From: Pseudomonas sp. BSw22131
GTDB taxonomy: Bacteria > Pseudomonadota > Gammaproteobacteria > Pseudomonadales > Pseudomonadaceae
Direction: 5' to 3'
Assembly (NCBI RefSeq): GCF_026810445.1
Contig: NZ_CP113949.1
Span: 3,410,001-3,474,000, forward strand
Length of the DNA stretch: 64,000 nucleotides
Shown here piece after piece: positions 17,535 to 25,869 of the stretch (within the stretch, counting starts at the first letter, position 1; the number at the start of each line of letters is the position of its first letter). The position numbers were made by a program, and so were the translations under genes. The notes beneath the pieces are model-generated. The model did not search any database. It was not told the DNA's origin and saw only the letters and a program-made list of their open reading frames with translations.

Positions 17535-17786
17535 ATGAACAACGTTCTGAAATTCTCTGCTCTGGCTCTGGCCGCAGTTCTGGCCACCGGTTGCAGCAGC
17601 GCATCCAAAGAAACCGAAGCTCGTCTGACTGCAACTGAAGACGCAGCCGCTCGTTCGCAAGCCCGTGCTGATGAAGCGTACCGCAAAGCTGATGAAGCTA
17701 TGGCCGCCGCTCAGAAAGCTCAGCAAACTGCTGACGAAGCCAACGAACGCGCTCTGCGTATGTTGGACAAGGCAAGCCGCAAGTAA
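17535..17786 (+). CDS. oprI: major outer membrane lipoprotein OprI (Lpp/murein lipoprotein)
   Basis: An 83-residue lipoprotein that anchors the outer membrane to peptidoglycan and is among the most abundant proteins in Pseudomonas. The signal peptide ends in the lipobox LATGC with lipidated Cys20. The rest is an alanine-rich alpha-helical coiled coil with heptad spacing, and the C-terminal Lys83 (ASRK) is the residue expected to link to peptidoglycan. The ribosome site AAGGGG lies 8 bases upstream. It stands alone, with its own leader and a strong double hairpin at the end. Confidence 0.97.
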   Translation: MNNVLKFSALALAAVLATGCSSASKETEARLTATEDAAARSQARADEAYRKADEAMAAAQKAQQTADEANERALRMLDKASRK

Positions 17787-17837
17787 TAATCCTTCGGGAT
17801 TATTGATAAGCCGATCCGGTTTCGGATCGGCTTTTTT
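17785..17837 (+). terminator. oprI 3' double hairpin and terminator
   Basis: A first stem AATAATCC-TTCG-GGATTATT (17785-17804), with a very stable TTCG loop, overlaps the stop codon. A second stem AGCCGATCCG/CGGATCGGCT (17809-17830) is followed by a T run. The first stem probably shields the abundant message from 3' decay. Confidence 0.93.
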
Positions 17838-17874
17838 GTTGTCCAATCACGCTTTCAAGGTGTTTTCCGGGCAA

Positions 17875-17919
17875 TAAAAAACCCGTCCGCTCAGCCTCTT
17901 CAGGCCCCGCGGACGGGTA
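17875..17919 (-). terminator. terminator of the L,D-transpeptidase gene
   Basis: On the minus strand, ACCCGTCCGCGG pairs with CGGACGGGT around an imperfect loop and is followed by six T residues. It lies 42 bases after the gene's stop at 17961. Confidence 0.8.
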
Positions 17920-17960
17920 TCAGCGTCGCAGTATTTTCGCCGGTCTTAAGTCGCCACTGC

Positions 17961-18923
17961 TTACTGCAGCACAACAGGCGCAACTGGCGCCACAGGTGTC
18001 GTGGGCACCGCTATCTCTACCGGCATGCCGTCTTCGGCAGCGACCACATCACGCACCTCATCCCAATTGATCCGCACGTTATTGGCAAGGTCTTCACGCT
18101 TGAGCAACGCGTTGATCACCGCTGTGTGCTTGTCGACCACCGAAGGATTGCCGCTTTCATCCAGCGGCGTGTGCGCCTCCAGATACACCTTGCCCCCACT
18201 CACGCCGAACTTGTAGGGCTCGCTCATGATTCGCACGGGAGTGCCCACCGGAACCATGTCGGCCATCTCCAGCACGTTGTTGTTGTACATACGGAAGCAG
18301 CCGTGGCTGGTACGCATGCCAATCCCGAATTTTTTGTTTGAACCGTGGATCAGGTAACCCGGCAAACCGAGGCCGAACTTGAACGGACCGAGTGGGTTGT
18401 CCGGGCCAGCAGGCACCACGTTCGGCAAGATATCGCCATCTGCAGCATGCTCGGCTTTTACCGACGCGGGCGGTGTCCAGGTCGGGTTCGGCGTTTTCGC
18501 GGTGACTTTGGTGGTGGATATTGGCGAACCCCAACCTTCGCGGCCAATGCCCAGCGGGAAGGTGTAAACCACGTCCCGGCCTTTGGGGTAGTAGTACAAA
18601 CGGTACTCGGCGAGGTTGATCACGATACCTTCACGCGGGCCGGGTGGCAGAATGAAACGCGTCGGCAGCACGATCTGCGTGCCAACACCCGGCAGCCACG
18701 CATCGACGCCGGGGTTAGCAGCGATCATCTCCAGGTAGCCAAGATCGTAACGGGTGCCCAGGTCGGCGAAGGTGTCTTCGTACTTGGCGGTGATGGTCTG
18801 GACCTGGCCGATGATGTCTTCGCCAGGTGGCGGCAACGGGAACTCCAGAGCGGAAACAGGGCCAGCCGCACACAGTGCAGCGAGCGACAGACAGCGAGCG
18901 AAGGCTGGAATGCGCGACAACAT
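17961..18923 (-). CDS. L,D-transpeptidase (ErfK/YbiS/YcfS/YnhG family) with LysM domain
   Basis: A 320-residue periplasmic enzyme that forms 3-3 peptidoglycan cross-links or attaches lipoprotein to peptidoglycan. The signal peptide covers residues 1-25 (MLSRIPAFARCLSLAALC), a LysM-like segment follows at about 39-90, and the YkuD catalytic domain spans about 97-235 with His193 and nucleophile Cys209 in TSHGCFRMYN. The C-terminus is rich in Pro/Val. I chose the ATG at 18923; upstream codons to 19058 cross a REP element. Its position next to oprI, whose product becomes linked to peptidoglycan, suggests it could be the linking enzyme, but this is inference from position. Confidence 0.93.
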   Translation of the reverse strand: MLSRIPAFARCLSLAALCAAGPVSALEFPLPPPGEDIIGQVQTITAKYEDTFADLGTRYDLGYLEMIAANPGVDAWLPGVGTQIVLPTRFILPPGPREGIVINLAEYRLYYYPKGRDVVYTFPLGIGREGWGSPISTTKVTAKTPNPTWTPPASVKAEHAADGDILPNVVPAGPDNPLGPFKFGLGLPGYLIHGSNKKFGIGMRTSHGCFRMYNNNVLEMADMVPVGTPVRIMSEPYKFGVSGGKVYLEAHTPLDESGNPSVVDKHTAVINALLKREDLANNVRINWDEVRDVVAAEDGMPVEIAVPTTPVAPVAPVVLQ

Positions 18924-19023
18924 CTGGAGAATCCTTGGATAAACGGACGGGATCAAAAAAACGCGATTGTACACGGACGCTAGCCAACGCGCAGTGCGCT
19001 TAGCTTCGGCAAACGCGGCATGT

Positions 19024-19108
19024 GGAAGGGAGCTTGCTCGCGATTCGAGACCCTGCACACAGAATATGCGTTGAATGCACCGACCTCATCGCGAGCAAGC
19101 TCCCCCAC
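19024..19108. repeat. REP-type palindromic pair
   Basis: GGGAGCTTGCTCGCGAT at the left end faces ATCGCGAGCAAGCTCCC at the right end, a perfect 17-base inverted pair about 50 bases apart. This is the second REP family of the window, also seen in single form near 23402 and 25779. Confidence 0.9.
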
Positions 19109-19178
19109 AGTTATCGCTTACAAGCTTCGTTGCCAGGCTGACGTCCGATGAGCAACGCCAGGCCACGATGGTGAAACC

Positions 19179-19472
19179 TCAAGCGTCTTCAAGTTCCGGC
19201 CAGATCGGTGCCCAGCCGCGACGCTGTGCATCGATGATCGCGCGGCACAGCGGGCAAAGTCGCTCGTCCTGATAAATGCCTTGCTCTACCACCGACCAGC
19301 GAGGCTGTGCCGGCAGCAGCGAACCACACAGTGTGCGGTCAGCAGAACCCGCCAGCTCCAGCTGACGTGCGACGAGGTGGACGCGGATTTCCTGGCACGC
19401 AAACAGGTCGAGCTGTTCATCAGGCTCGATCAATTGATAGGCAAAAAGGGACCAGGCAAGGCGGCGGGGCAT
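19179..19472 (-). CDS. conserved small protein of unknown function with CPLC motif
   Basis: A 97-residue cytoplasmic protein that I do not recognise by function. It begins MPRRLAWSLFAYQLIEP, is rich in Leu and Ala, and contains single Cys residues in FACQE and TLCGS and a CPLC pair (ERLCPLCRAII) that might bind metal. It lies just after tesA in the same direction with 66 bases between. Codon use looks normal for the genome, which argues for a real gene. Confidence 0.65.
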   Translation of the reverse strand: MPRRLAWSLFAYQLIEPDEQLDLFACQEIRVHLVARQLELAGSADRTLCGSLLPAQPRWSVVEQGIYQDERLCPLCRAIIDAQRRGWAPIWPELEDA

Positions 19473-19538
19473 GAGGGGCTCCAGAGCGGGGGCGCCACAT
19501 TAGCCGAAACCCTGCGTGCGGAAAAGCCTCGCAGCCCT

Positions 19539-20144
19539 TTAAAGCAAAGGTTTTAAACTGGGCCAGACGTTTTCCAGCAACCGGCCTTGAGCGTTGGCGG
19601 CAGGATGCAAACCGTCAGCCTGCGTGAACTCCGGCACACCGCCGACGCCTTCAAGCATGAATGGCACCAGCGCCACCTTTTTCTCGGTCGCCAGATTGCT
19701 GTAAACCTCTTTGAACGCTGTGGTGTAACGCGGCCCGTAATTGGGGGGAATCTGCATCCCCAACAGCAGGACTTTGGCGCCGGCTGCACGAGAGCTGTCG
19801 ATCATCGCTGAAAGGTTCTGTTGCAATTGAGCCGGAGGCTGACCGCGCAGACCGTCATTGCCACCCAACTCCAGCACCACCAGGTCCGGCTTGTGCTCTG
19901 CAAGCAGCGCCGGCAGCCGCGCCTGCCCACCTGCACTGGTGTCGCCGCTGACTGAAGCGTTCACCACTTTGTCCTTGAAACCTTCCTTCGCCAGCCGCTG
20001 TTCCAGCAAACTGACCCACCCTAACCGGGTATCCAGCCCGAAAGCTGCGCTGATACTATCCCCAACGATCAACACCGTGCCCGCCATTGCCCCTTGAGAC
20101 ACCAGCAACAACCCCAGGCCAGCACTTAAAAACCACGCACGCAT
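19539..20144 (-). CDS. tesA: arylesterase/lysophospholipase TesA (GDSL family)
   Basis: A 201-residue SGNH hydrolase with a signal peptide (residues 1-21, MRAWFLSAGLGLLLVS). The catalytic triad is Ser30 in GDSISAAFG, Asp177 and His180 in DGLHP, with oxyanion Asn96 in GGNDG. Homologues act as periplasmic multifunctional thioesterase, arylesterase and lysophospholipase. I chose the ATG at 20144 with GGAG 6 bases upstream; the much longer open frame to 21104 is antisense to the ABC genes. The start is only 10 bases from the divergent ATP-binding protein gene, the same arrangement as tesA/ybbA in Escherichia coli. Confidence 0.95.
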   Translation of the reverse strand: MRAWFLSAGLGLLLVSQGAMAGTVLIVGDSISAAFGLDTRLGWVSLLEQRLAKEGFKDKVVNASVSGDTSAGGQARLPALLAEHKPDLVVLELGGNDGLRGQPPAQLQQNLSAMIDSSRAAGAKVLLLGMQIPPNYGPRYTTAFKEVYSNLATEKKVALVPFMLEGVGGVPEFTQADGLHPAANAQGRLLENVWPSLKPLL

Positions 20145-20154
20145 CGGATTCTCC

Positions 20155-20838
20155 ATGAGCGAAAGTATTCTCAGTGCGCAGAACCTCAGCAAAGTGGTCC
20201 CCAGCACCGAAGGTGACCTGACCATCCTGCACGAACTCTCCCTGGAACTAAACAAGGGCGACACGCTGGCCATCGTCGGCGCGTCCGGTTCGGGTAAATC
20301 CACCCTCCTTGGCCTTCTGGCCGGTCTCGACCTGCCGAGCGCAGGCTCGGTAACCCTCGCCGGACGCAATCTCAGCGACCTGGACGAGGACCAGCGCGCG
20401 CGGGTTCGCGCCGAGCACGTAGGGTTTGTGTTCCAGTCATTCCAGTTGCTCGACAGCCTGAACGCGCTGGAAAACGTCATGCTGCCGATGGAACTGGAGG
20501 GCCGCAAGGACGCGCGCGAACAAGCGCGCGGATTGCTTGAACGCGTCGGCCTCGGGCAACGCCTGACCCACACCCCGCGCCAGCTTTCAGGCGGTGAGCA
20601 GCAACGTGTCGCCATCGCCCGCGCGTTTGCCGCCGACCCCAGCGTACTGTTTGCCGATGAACCCACCGGCAACCTGGACAGCCACACCGGCGAGCGCATC
20701 AGCGACCTGCTGTTCGAGCTCAATAAAGAGCGCAACACCACGCTGGTGCTGGTGACACACGACGAACGCCTGGCGCATCGCTGCCGGCGCCTGATACGTC
20801 TTGAAGGTGGCCGTCTGGTCGCCCCTCTGGAGCCTTGA
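20155..20838 (+). CDS. ABC transporter ATP-binding protein (YbbA/LolD-like)
   Basis: A 227-residue ATPase of the lipoprotein-export (MacB/LolD) branch. Walker A GASGSGKS is at 42-49, the signature LSGGEQQR at 144-151 and Walker B LFADEP near 165-170, with D- and H-loops following (VLVTHDERLA). It is the nucleotide-binding partner of the permease at 20838, with which it shares one base (TGATG). By synteny with E. coli ybbA-ybbP next to tesA it is the YbbA equivalent. The role is probably in envelope lipid or fatty-acid-linked export, and the substrate is not established. Confidence 0.92.
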   Translation: MSESILSAQNLSKVVPSTEGDLTILHELSLELNKGDTLAIVGASGSGKSTLLGLLAGLDLPSAGSVTLAGRNLSDLDEDQRARVRAEHVGFVFQSFQLLDSLNALENVMLPMELEGRKDAREQARGLLERVGLGQRLTHTPRQLSGGEQQRVAIARAFAADPSVLFADEPTGNLDSHTGERISDLLFELNKERNTTLVLVTHDERLAHRCRRLIRLEGGRLVAPLEP

Positions 20839-23351
20839 TGGCCCGTCTGCCTTTTATGCGCCTGCTCAGCCTCGCCTCTCGCCAACTGCTGCGCGACGCA
20901 CGCGCAGGCGAATTGCGCGTGCTGTTTTTTGCCTTGGTGGTAGCAGTCGCTGCCAGCACCGCCATCGGTTATTTCGGGGCCCGACTCAACAGCGCCATGA
21001 CATTGCGCGCCACCGAGTTTCTGGGCGCCGACCTGGTGCTGGGCGGTTCCAGCCCGGCGACTCCGGAGCAGATAGAGGCCGGCACCGCGCTGAAACTGGA
21101 TCACTCACAGACCGTGGTGTTTTCCAGTGTTGTCGCCACCGATGCAGGTATTCAGCTGGCCAGCGTCAAAGCCGTTGACGCTGCCTATCCGCTGCGCGGC
21201 GAGCTGAAGAGCGCGCCCGCACCGTACGAGCCCGAAACCACTGGCGGCGAGCCGCAACCCGGGGAGGCCTGGGCCGAAGCACGGGTGCTGGTGGCACTGA
21301 ACATCAAGGTCGGTGACAGCATCGACGTCGGTTCAAAGACCTTGAAGCTGAGCCGCGTATTGACCTACGAGCCCGACCGGGCAGGCAACTTTTACAGCCT
21401 GACGCCACGGGTGATGATCAACCTCGCCGACCTTAAGGCGACCAACGTGGTGCAACCGGGCAGCCGGGTCAGTTATCGGGAAATGTGGCGCGGCACGCCT
21501 GAAGCGCTGGCGGCGTATCGCAAGACAATCGAACCGGGGCTTGCCCCCAATCAAAAGATCGACGACGCACGTGACGGCAACCAACAGATCGGCGGCGCCT
21601 TGGGCAAGGCCGAGCGCTACCTGAACATGGCGAGCCTTGTGGCGGTCCTGCTGGCCGGCGTTGCCGTGGCGCTGTCGGCCGCACGCTTTGCCGTGCGCCG
21701 TTTCGACGCCAGCGCCCTGCTCCGCTGCCTGGGCCTGTCGCGCAACGAGGCGCTGGTCTTGTTCAGTCTGCAATTGGCGATGCTCGGCGTGGTTGCCAGC
21801 CTGACCGGCGCGTTCATCGGCTGGCTCGCGCAACTGGGGCTGTTTTACCTGCTTGAAAACCTGCTGCCTGCCGCAGTGCCGCCCGGCGGACTGTTACCCG
21901 CGCTGGCGGGGATCTGCACCGGCCTTGTAGCACTTGCCGGGTTTGCACTGCCGCCACTGGCAGCCTTGGGCCGCGTACCTCCATTGCGCGTACTGCGTCG
22001 CGATATGCTGCCGATTCCGGCCAGCACCTGGCTGGTCTACGGCGCGGCGCTGTTTGCTCTCGGTCTGATCATGTGGCGCCTGAGCCTGGACCTGGTGCTG
22101 ACGTTCGCCTTACTCGGCGGCGGCATGATCGCTGCGCTGGTGCTGGGCGGTATATTGCTGCTGGCACTCAAGAGCCTGCGTCGACTGCTCGCCAATGCCT
22201 CGCTGCCTTGGCGTCTGGGGTTGGGTCAATTGCTGCGCCACCCGCTGGCGGCCGCCGGTCAATCACTGGCCTTCGGCTTGATTCTGCTGTCGATGGGTCT
22301 TATCGCCCTGCTGCGCGGCGAGCTGCTCGACACCTGGCAGAACCAGCTGCCCAAAGATGCGCCCAATTACTTCGCGCTGAATATCCTGCCCAACGACAAG
22401 GATCATTTCGCAGAGCGCATAAGCAGTCTGTCGACCCATAGCGCGCCACTCTATCCGATGATTCCAGGCCGACTGATGAGCATCAACGGCGCGCCGGTGA
22501 GCCAGTTCGTGACCAAGGATTCGCGCGGCGAAAATGCCACCCAGCGCGACCTCAACCTGACGTGGGCGGCAACGCTGCCAGAAGGCAACACCATCACCGA
22601 GGGTCAGTGGTGGAACGGCGATCAGTTGCCTGCCACGGACGCTGTGCCCGGGGTTTCGGTAGAAACCAAGCTGGCCAAGAGCCTGAACATGAAGCTGGGT
22701 GACACGCTGAGCTTCGTGATTGGCGGGCTGACCCGCGAGGTGAAAGTCACCAGCCTGCGCGACATCAACTGGGACACGTTCCAGCCCAACTTCTTCATGA
22801 TCTTCCAGCCCGGTACGCTCAAGGACGTGCCCGCCACTTACCTCACCAGCTTTTACCTGGCGCCAGGCAACGACAAGCAGATTGTCGAACTGTCCCGCGC
22901 CTTTCCCGCCGTCACCATCCTGCAAGTCGAGGCGCTGCTGGAACAACTGCGCAGCATTCTTGATCAAGTAACGCTGGCGGTGCAGTACGTGCTGCTGTTC
23001 GTACTTGCGGCGGGCATGGCGGTGCTGTTTTCGGGGCTTCAATCGACCCTTGATGAAAGGATTCGTCAGGGCGCGTTGCTCAGGGCACTGGGCGCAAACC
23101 GCGCACTGCTGACCAAGGCACGACGCATCGAGTTCGGCTTGTTGGGTGCGGTCAGCGGTGTGTTGGCGGCGCTGGGGTGCGAGCTGGTGAGTTTTGCGCT
23201 CTACAGGTTCGCGTTCAACCTGCAATGGCAGCCGCATGTGTGGCTGTTGCTGCTGCCCGTCATCGGCGCGCTGCTGGTAGGCGGTGCCGGTGTGTTTGGC
23301 ACGCGACGCGCATTGAACGCAAGCCCGCTGGCGGTGCTGCGCGAAGGTTGA
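20838..23351 (+). CDS. ABC transporter permease (YbbP-like, FtsX domains)
   Basis: A large 837-residue inner-membrane protein with ten or so hydrophobic helices: one near the N-terminus (VLFFALVVAVAAS), three around residues 260-380, a central group at 395-500 and three at the C-terminus ending TRRALNASPLAVLREG. Two FtsX-type repeats and two periplasmic loops give the usual YbbP plan. The start ATG at 20838 overlaps the stop of the ATP-binding gene by one base, so the two are coupled. The tesA neighbour suggests a shared role in handling lipids in the envelope, which is inference. Confidence 0.9.
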   Translation: MARLPFMRLLSLASRQLLRDARAGELRVLFFALVVAVAASTAIGYFGARLNSAMTLRATEFLGADLVLGGSSPATPEQIEAGTALKLDHSQTVVFSSVVATDAGIQLASVKAVDAAYPLRGELKSAPAPYEPETTGGEPQPGEAWAEARVLVALNIKVGDSIDVGSKTLKLSRVLTYEPDRAGNFYSLTPRVMINLADLKATNVVQPGSRVSYREMWRGTPEALAAYRKTIEPGLAPNQKIDDARDGNQQIGGALGKAERYLNMASLVAVLLAGVAVALSAARFAVRRFDASALLRCLGLSRNEALVLFSLQLAMLGVVASLTGAFIGWLAQLGLFYLLENLLPAAVPPGGLLPALAGICTGLVALAGFALPPLAALGRVPPLRVLRRDMLPIPASTWLVYGAALFALGLIMWRLSLDLVLTFALLGGGMIAALVLGGILLLALKSLRRLLANASLPWRLGLGQLLRHPLAAAGQSLAFGLILLSMGLIALLRGELLDTWQNQLPKDAPNYFALNILPNDKDHFAERISSLSTHSAPLYPMIPGRLMSINGAPVSQFVTKDSRGENATQRDLNLTWAATLPEGNTITEGQWWNGDQLPATDAVPGVSVETKLAKSLNMKLGDTLSFVIGGLTREVKVTSLRDINWDTFQPNFFMIFQPGTLKDVPATYLTSFYLAPGNDKQIVELSRAFPAVTILQVEALLEQLRSILDQVTLAVQYVLLFVLAAGMAVLFSGLQSTLDERIRQGALLRALGANRALLTKARRIEFGLLGAVSGVLAALGCELVSFALYRFAFNLQWQPHVWLLLLPVIGALLVGGAGVFGTRRALNASPLAVLREG

Positions 23352-23401
23352 CGGGCGCTATCGCGAGTCAGCCCCTTCCCACTGTTTTTGAAGCGCTACA
23401 C

Positions 23402-23424
23402 ACCCTGTGGGAGGGAGCTTGCTC
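23402..23424. repeat. single REP arm
   Basis: GTGGGAGGGAGCTTGCTCGCGA matches one arm of the pair at 19024-19108. It sits between the convergent permease and greB genes. Confidence 0.7.
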
Positions 23425-23490
23425 GCGATGCTCTTGATACTGCTCAAATGCCCTTGAAGGCGCGAGCCACCCCAGTACGCCGATACGCTT

Positions 23491-23964
23491 TTAGCCGGGA
23501 TAGTTGATTTCATTGATCCACCACAACGCCTCACCTGAAGGCGTTTGCACCGTGAACTCATCGCCGACCTCTTTCTTGAGCAGCGCGCGGGCCATGGGTG
23601 AGTCGATGGAGATGTAGTCCATGCGGCCGTAGATTTCGTCATACCCCACCACCCGAAATTTTTTCATCTCGCCAGCTTCGTTCTCGATTTCGACCCACGC
23701 GCCGAAGTACACCTTGCCCTCCTGCTCAGGGGCGTAGTCGACGACGCGCATGTCCTCCAGACGCTTGCGCAGATAGCGCACGCGTCGGTCGATTTCACGG
23801 AGCAGTTTTTTGTTGTACTGATAATCGGCGTTCTCGCTACGGTCGCCCAAGGAGGCCGCCCACGCGACTTTCTGAGTGATTTCCGGCCGGTACACGCGCC
23901 ACAGGTGATCAAGCTCCTGCTTCAGCGCTTCATGCCCTGCGCGAGTGATAATTTTGGTGTTCAC
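23491..23964 (-). CDS. greB: transcript cleavage factor GreB
   Basis: A 157-residue RNA polymerase secondary-channel factor that rescues backtracked complexes. The N-terminal coiled coil runs to about residue 75 with the acidic tip SLGDRSENADYQYNKK (Asp/Glu pair that carries Mg), and the C-terminal FKBP-like domain ends ALWWINEINYPG. I chose a GTG start at 23964 (VNTKIITRAGHEAL) with GGAGA upstream, matching the family N-terminus. GreB rather than GreA is indicated by the basic patch RRVRYLRKRLEDM and by the C-terminus. It stands alone. Confidence 0.95.
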   Translation of the reverse strand: MNTKIITRAGHEALKQELDHLWRVYRPEITQKVAWAASLGDRSENADYQYNKKLLREIDRRVRYLRKRLEDMRVVDYAPEQEGKVYFGAWVEIENEAGEMKKFRVVGYDEIYGRMDYISIDSPMARALLKKEVGDEFTVQTPSGEALWWINEINYPG

Positions 23965-24140
23965 GTGCGTGCGTCTCCGAACCCAGGCTGACCGCTGTTG
24001 AGGGTGTGCGGCGTAGCGTAACAGCGCCATCCCCTCTCAACGCGCACTAATGTGCCTCATCGGTGCTGATCGCTTGTTTCCCGGCGGTGTCCGTAGTATC
24101 AACCGGGCTCCATACTCACCGACCTTCAATAAGGATTGAG

Positions 24141-24623
24141 ATGTTCGAATTCATTTACCTCGCGGTACTCATCGGCATCGGCGGGACGGCATTGCTGGAC
24201 CTTTGGGCGCTACTGCTCAAAGCCACACTGGGTTTGCCGACCCCGCCCTGGCATCTGGTCGGACGCTGGTTCGCCGGTTTGCCCAAGGGCCAGTTGGTGC
24301 GACGCGAAGGCATTGGCAATGTCCCGGCGGTCAACAATGAACTGGCCATTGGCTGGGCTGGCCACTACCTGGTCGGCATCGTCTTCGCCGCTGTGCTGCT
24401 GGTCATCTGGGGCGTGCAATGGGCCCACGCGCCGAGCTTTCTGCCGGCGCTGGTGGTCGGTCTGGTCACAGTGGGCGCCGGCTGGTTTATTTTGCAGCCG
24501 GGAATGGGCGTCGGCGTGGCGTGCAACAAAGCGCCGAACCCGCCTGTGGCGCGGCTGCAAAACGTCATCGGCCATGTGGTTTTTGCCATTGGCATGTACG
24601 GGGCAGCGTTGGTGGTTGGCTGA
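24141..24623 (+). CDS. DUF2938 membrane protein
   Basis: A 160-residue inner-membrane protein with four hydrophobic segments (about 3-25, 67-90, 97-118 and 138-158). The pattern, including WHLVGRWFAGLPKG after helix 1 and PNPPVARLQNVIGHVVFA before the last helix, fits the DUF2938 family, whose function is unknown. Start ATG at 24141, AAGGATTGAG upstream. The next gene in the same direction, a PRISE-like reductase, starts 70 bases later with its own strong ribosome site, so they may share a transcript. Confidence 0.78.
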   Translation: MFEFIYLAVLIGIGGTALLDLWALLLKATLGLPTPPWHLVGRWFAGLPKGQLVRREGIGNVPAVNNELAIGWAGHYLVGIVFAAVLLVIWGVQWAHAPSFLPALVVGLVTVGAGWFILQPGMGVGVACNKAPNPPVARLQNVIGHVVFAIGMYGAALVVG

Positions 24624-24692
24624 GGCGAATCCGATTGAGTTGAACCTCTGCCGCCCATCGGGGCTCTGAAAACTTCACTTAAGGAGAAACCC

Positions 24693-25754
24693 ATGACCCA
24701 GACAGCATTGGTCGTCGGTGCCAGCGGCATTGTCGGCAGCGCCATTACTCAACTACTCCTCGACAATCACTGGCAGGTTGCAGCGCTGTCGCGGCAGCCG
24801 TCGACGATACCTGGCGTGATCCCGGTGGCCGCTGACCTTCAGAACCCAGCGTCGTTAAACCAGGCGCTGGCAGATTTGAAGCCCACCCATATATTCATCA
24901 CAACGTGGTCGCGACAGGCCACCGAAGCCGAAAACATTCGGGTCAACGCGGCGATGGTGCGTAACGTCCTCGACGCCGTTCGCCCGGCCGGCAGTGTTGA
25001 GCACGTGGCTTTGGTCACGGGTTTGAAACACTACCTCGGCCCGTTCGAGTCCTACGGCAAAGGCACTCTGCCGCAGACGCCGTTCCGCGAAGAGCAAGGC
25101 CGCCTGGACATCGAAAACTTCTACTACGCCCAAGAAGACGAAGTGTTTGCCGCAGCAGCCAAAGACGGCTTTACCTGGAGCGTCCACCGGCCACACACCG
25201 TCACTGGCGTGGCCGTGGGCAATGCGATGAACATGGCAACCACCCTCGCCGTCTATGCAACGATCTGCAAAGCGACTTCGCGCCCGTTCGTGTTTCCCGG
25301 CTCTCGCGTGCAATGGGACAGCCTCACGGACATGACAGACGCACGCCAACTGGCCAAACAGCAGTTGTGGGCAGCCACGACGCCGGCCGCCGCCAACCAG
25401 GCGTTCAACATCACCAATGGCGACGTGTTTCGCTGGAGCTGGATGTGGGGGCAGATCGCAGAATATTTCGGCCTGCAACCGGCTGCGTTTCCCCAAGCCC
25501 ATTCGCCTCTGGAAACACAGATGGCTGACGATCAGGCCGTCTGGACCAAAATCGTTGCCGAGCATGGCCTGAAAGAGTCGGACATCAGCCGATTGATCTC
25601 GCCTTGGCACTCCGATGCCGACCTCGGTCGCCCGATCGAGGTGGTCACAGACATGTCGAAAAGCCGCGCCATGGGCTTTAGCGCCTTCCAGGCCAGTGAT
25701 CAGGCATTCTTCGACGTGTTCGAGAAACTGCGCGCCGAGCGTCTGATTCCATGA
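24693..25754 (+). CDS. SDR-family reductase of the PRISE type (progesterone 5-beta-reductase/iridoid synthase-like)
   Basis: A 353-residue NAD(P)-dependent extended SDR. The Rossmann loop GASGIVG is at 9-15, Lys112 lies in TGLKHYLG, and NFYYAQED at 142-149 is the diagnostic PRISE motif NFYYxxED with the catalytic tyrosine. Plant PRISE enzymes reduce activated C=C bonds in enones, and bacterial members are mostly uncharacterised. The ribosome site AAGGAG is 8 bases upstream. It follows the DUF2938 gene and ends before a REP element. The native substrate is unknown; conjugate reduction of enones is the best guess from the motif. Confidence 0.88.
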   Translation: MTQTALVVGASGIVGSAITQLLLDNHWQVAALSRQPSTIPGVIPVAADLQNPASLNQALADLKPTHIFITTWSRQATEAENIRVNAAMVRNVLDAVRPAGSVEHVALVTGLKHYLGPFESYGKGTLPQTPFREEQGRLDIENFYYAQEDEVFAAAAKDGFTWSVHRPHTVTGVAVGNAMNMATTLAVYATICKATSRPFVFPGSRVQWDSLTDMTDARQLAKQQLWAATTPAAANQAFNITNGDVFRWSWMWGQIAEYFGLQPAAFPQAHSPLETQMADDQAVWTKIVAEHGLKESDISRLISPWHSDADLGRPIEVVTDMSKSRAMGFSAFQASDQAFFDVFEKLRAERLIP

Positions 25755-25778
25755 CGCGCGCCCCCGCGTAGCCGACAT

Positions 25779-25820
25779 GGCTGCGTGGGGGAACGTTGCT
25801 GGCGAGCAAGCTCCCTCCCA
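25779..25820. repeat. REP-type element
   Basis: GGCTGCGTGGGGGAAC...GGCGAGCAAGCTCCCTCCCAC, with GTGGGGGA and CTCCCTCCCAC as facing arms. It lies between the convergent PRISE and histidine kinase genes. Confidence 0.7.
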
Positions 25821-25869
25821 CCGCTTCCCAAATCATCCCGACACCAGCGTGCCAGGACACTCAGTGCAC

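Noticed and set aside
19539..21104. tesA extended upstream to 521 residues
   Set aside because: The extra part is antisense to the ABC genes; the signal peptide and ribosome site fix the start at 20144.
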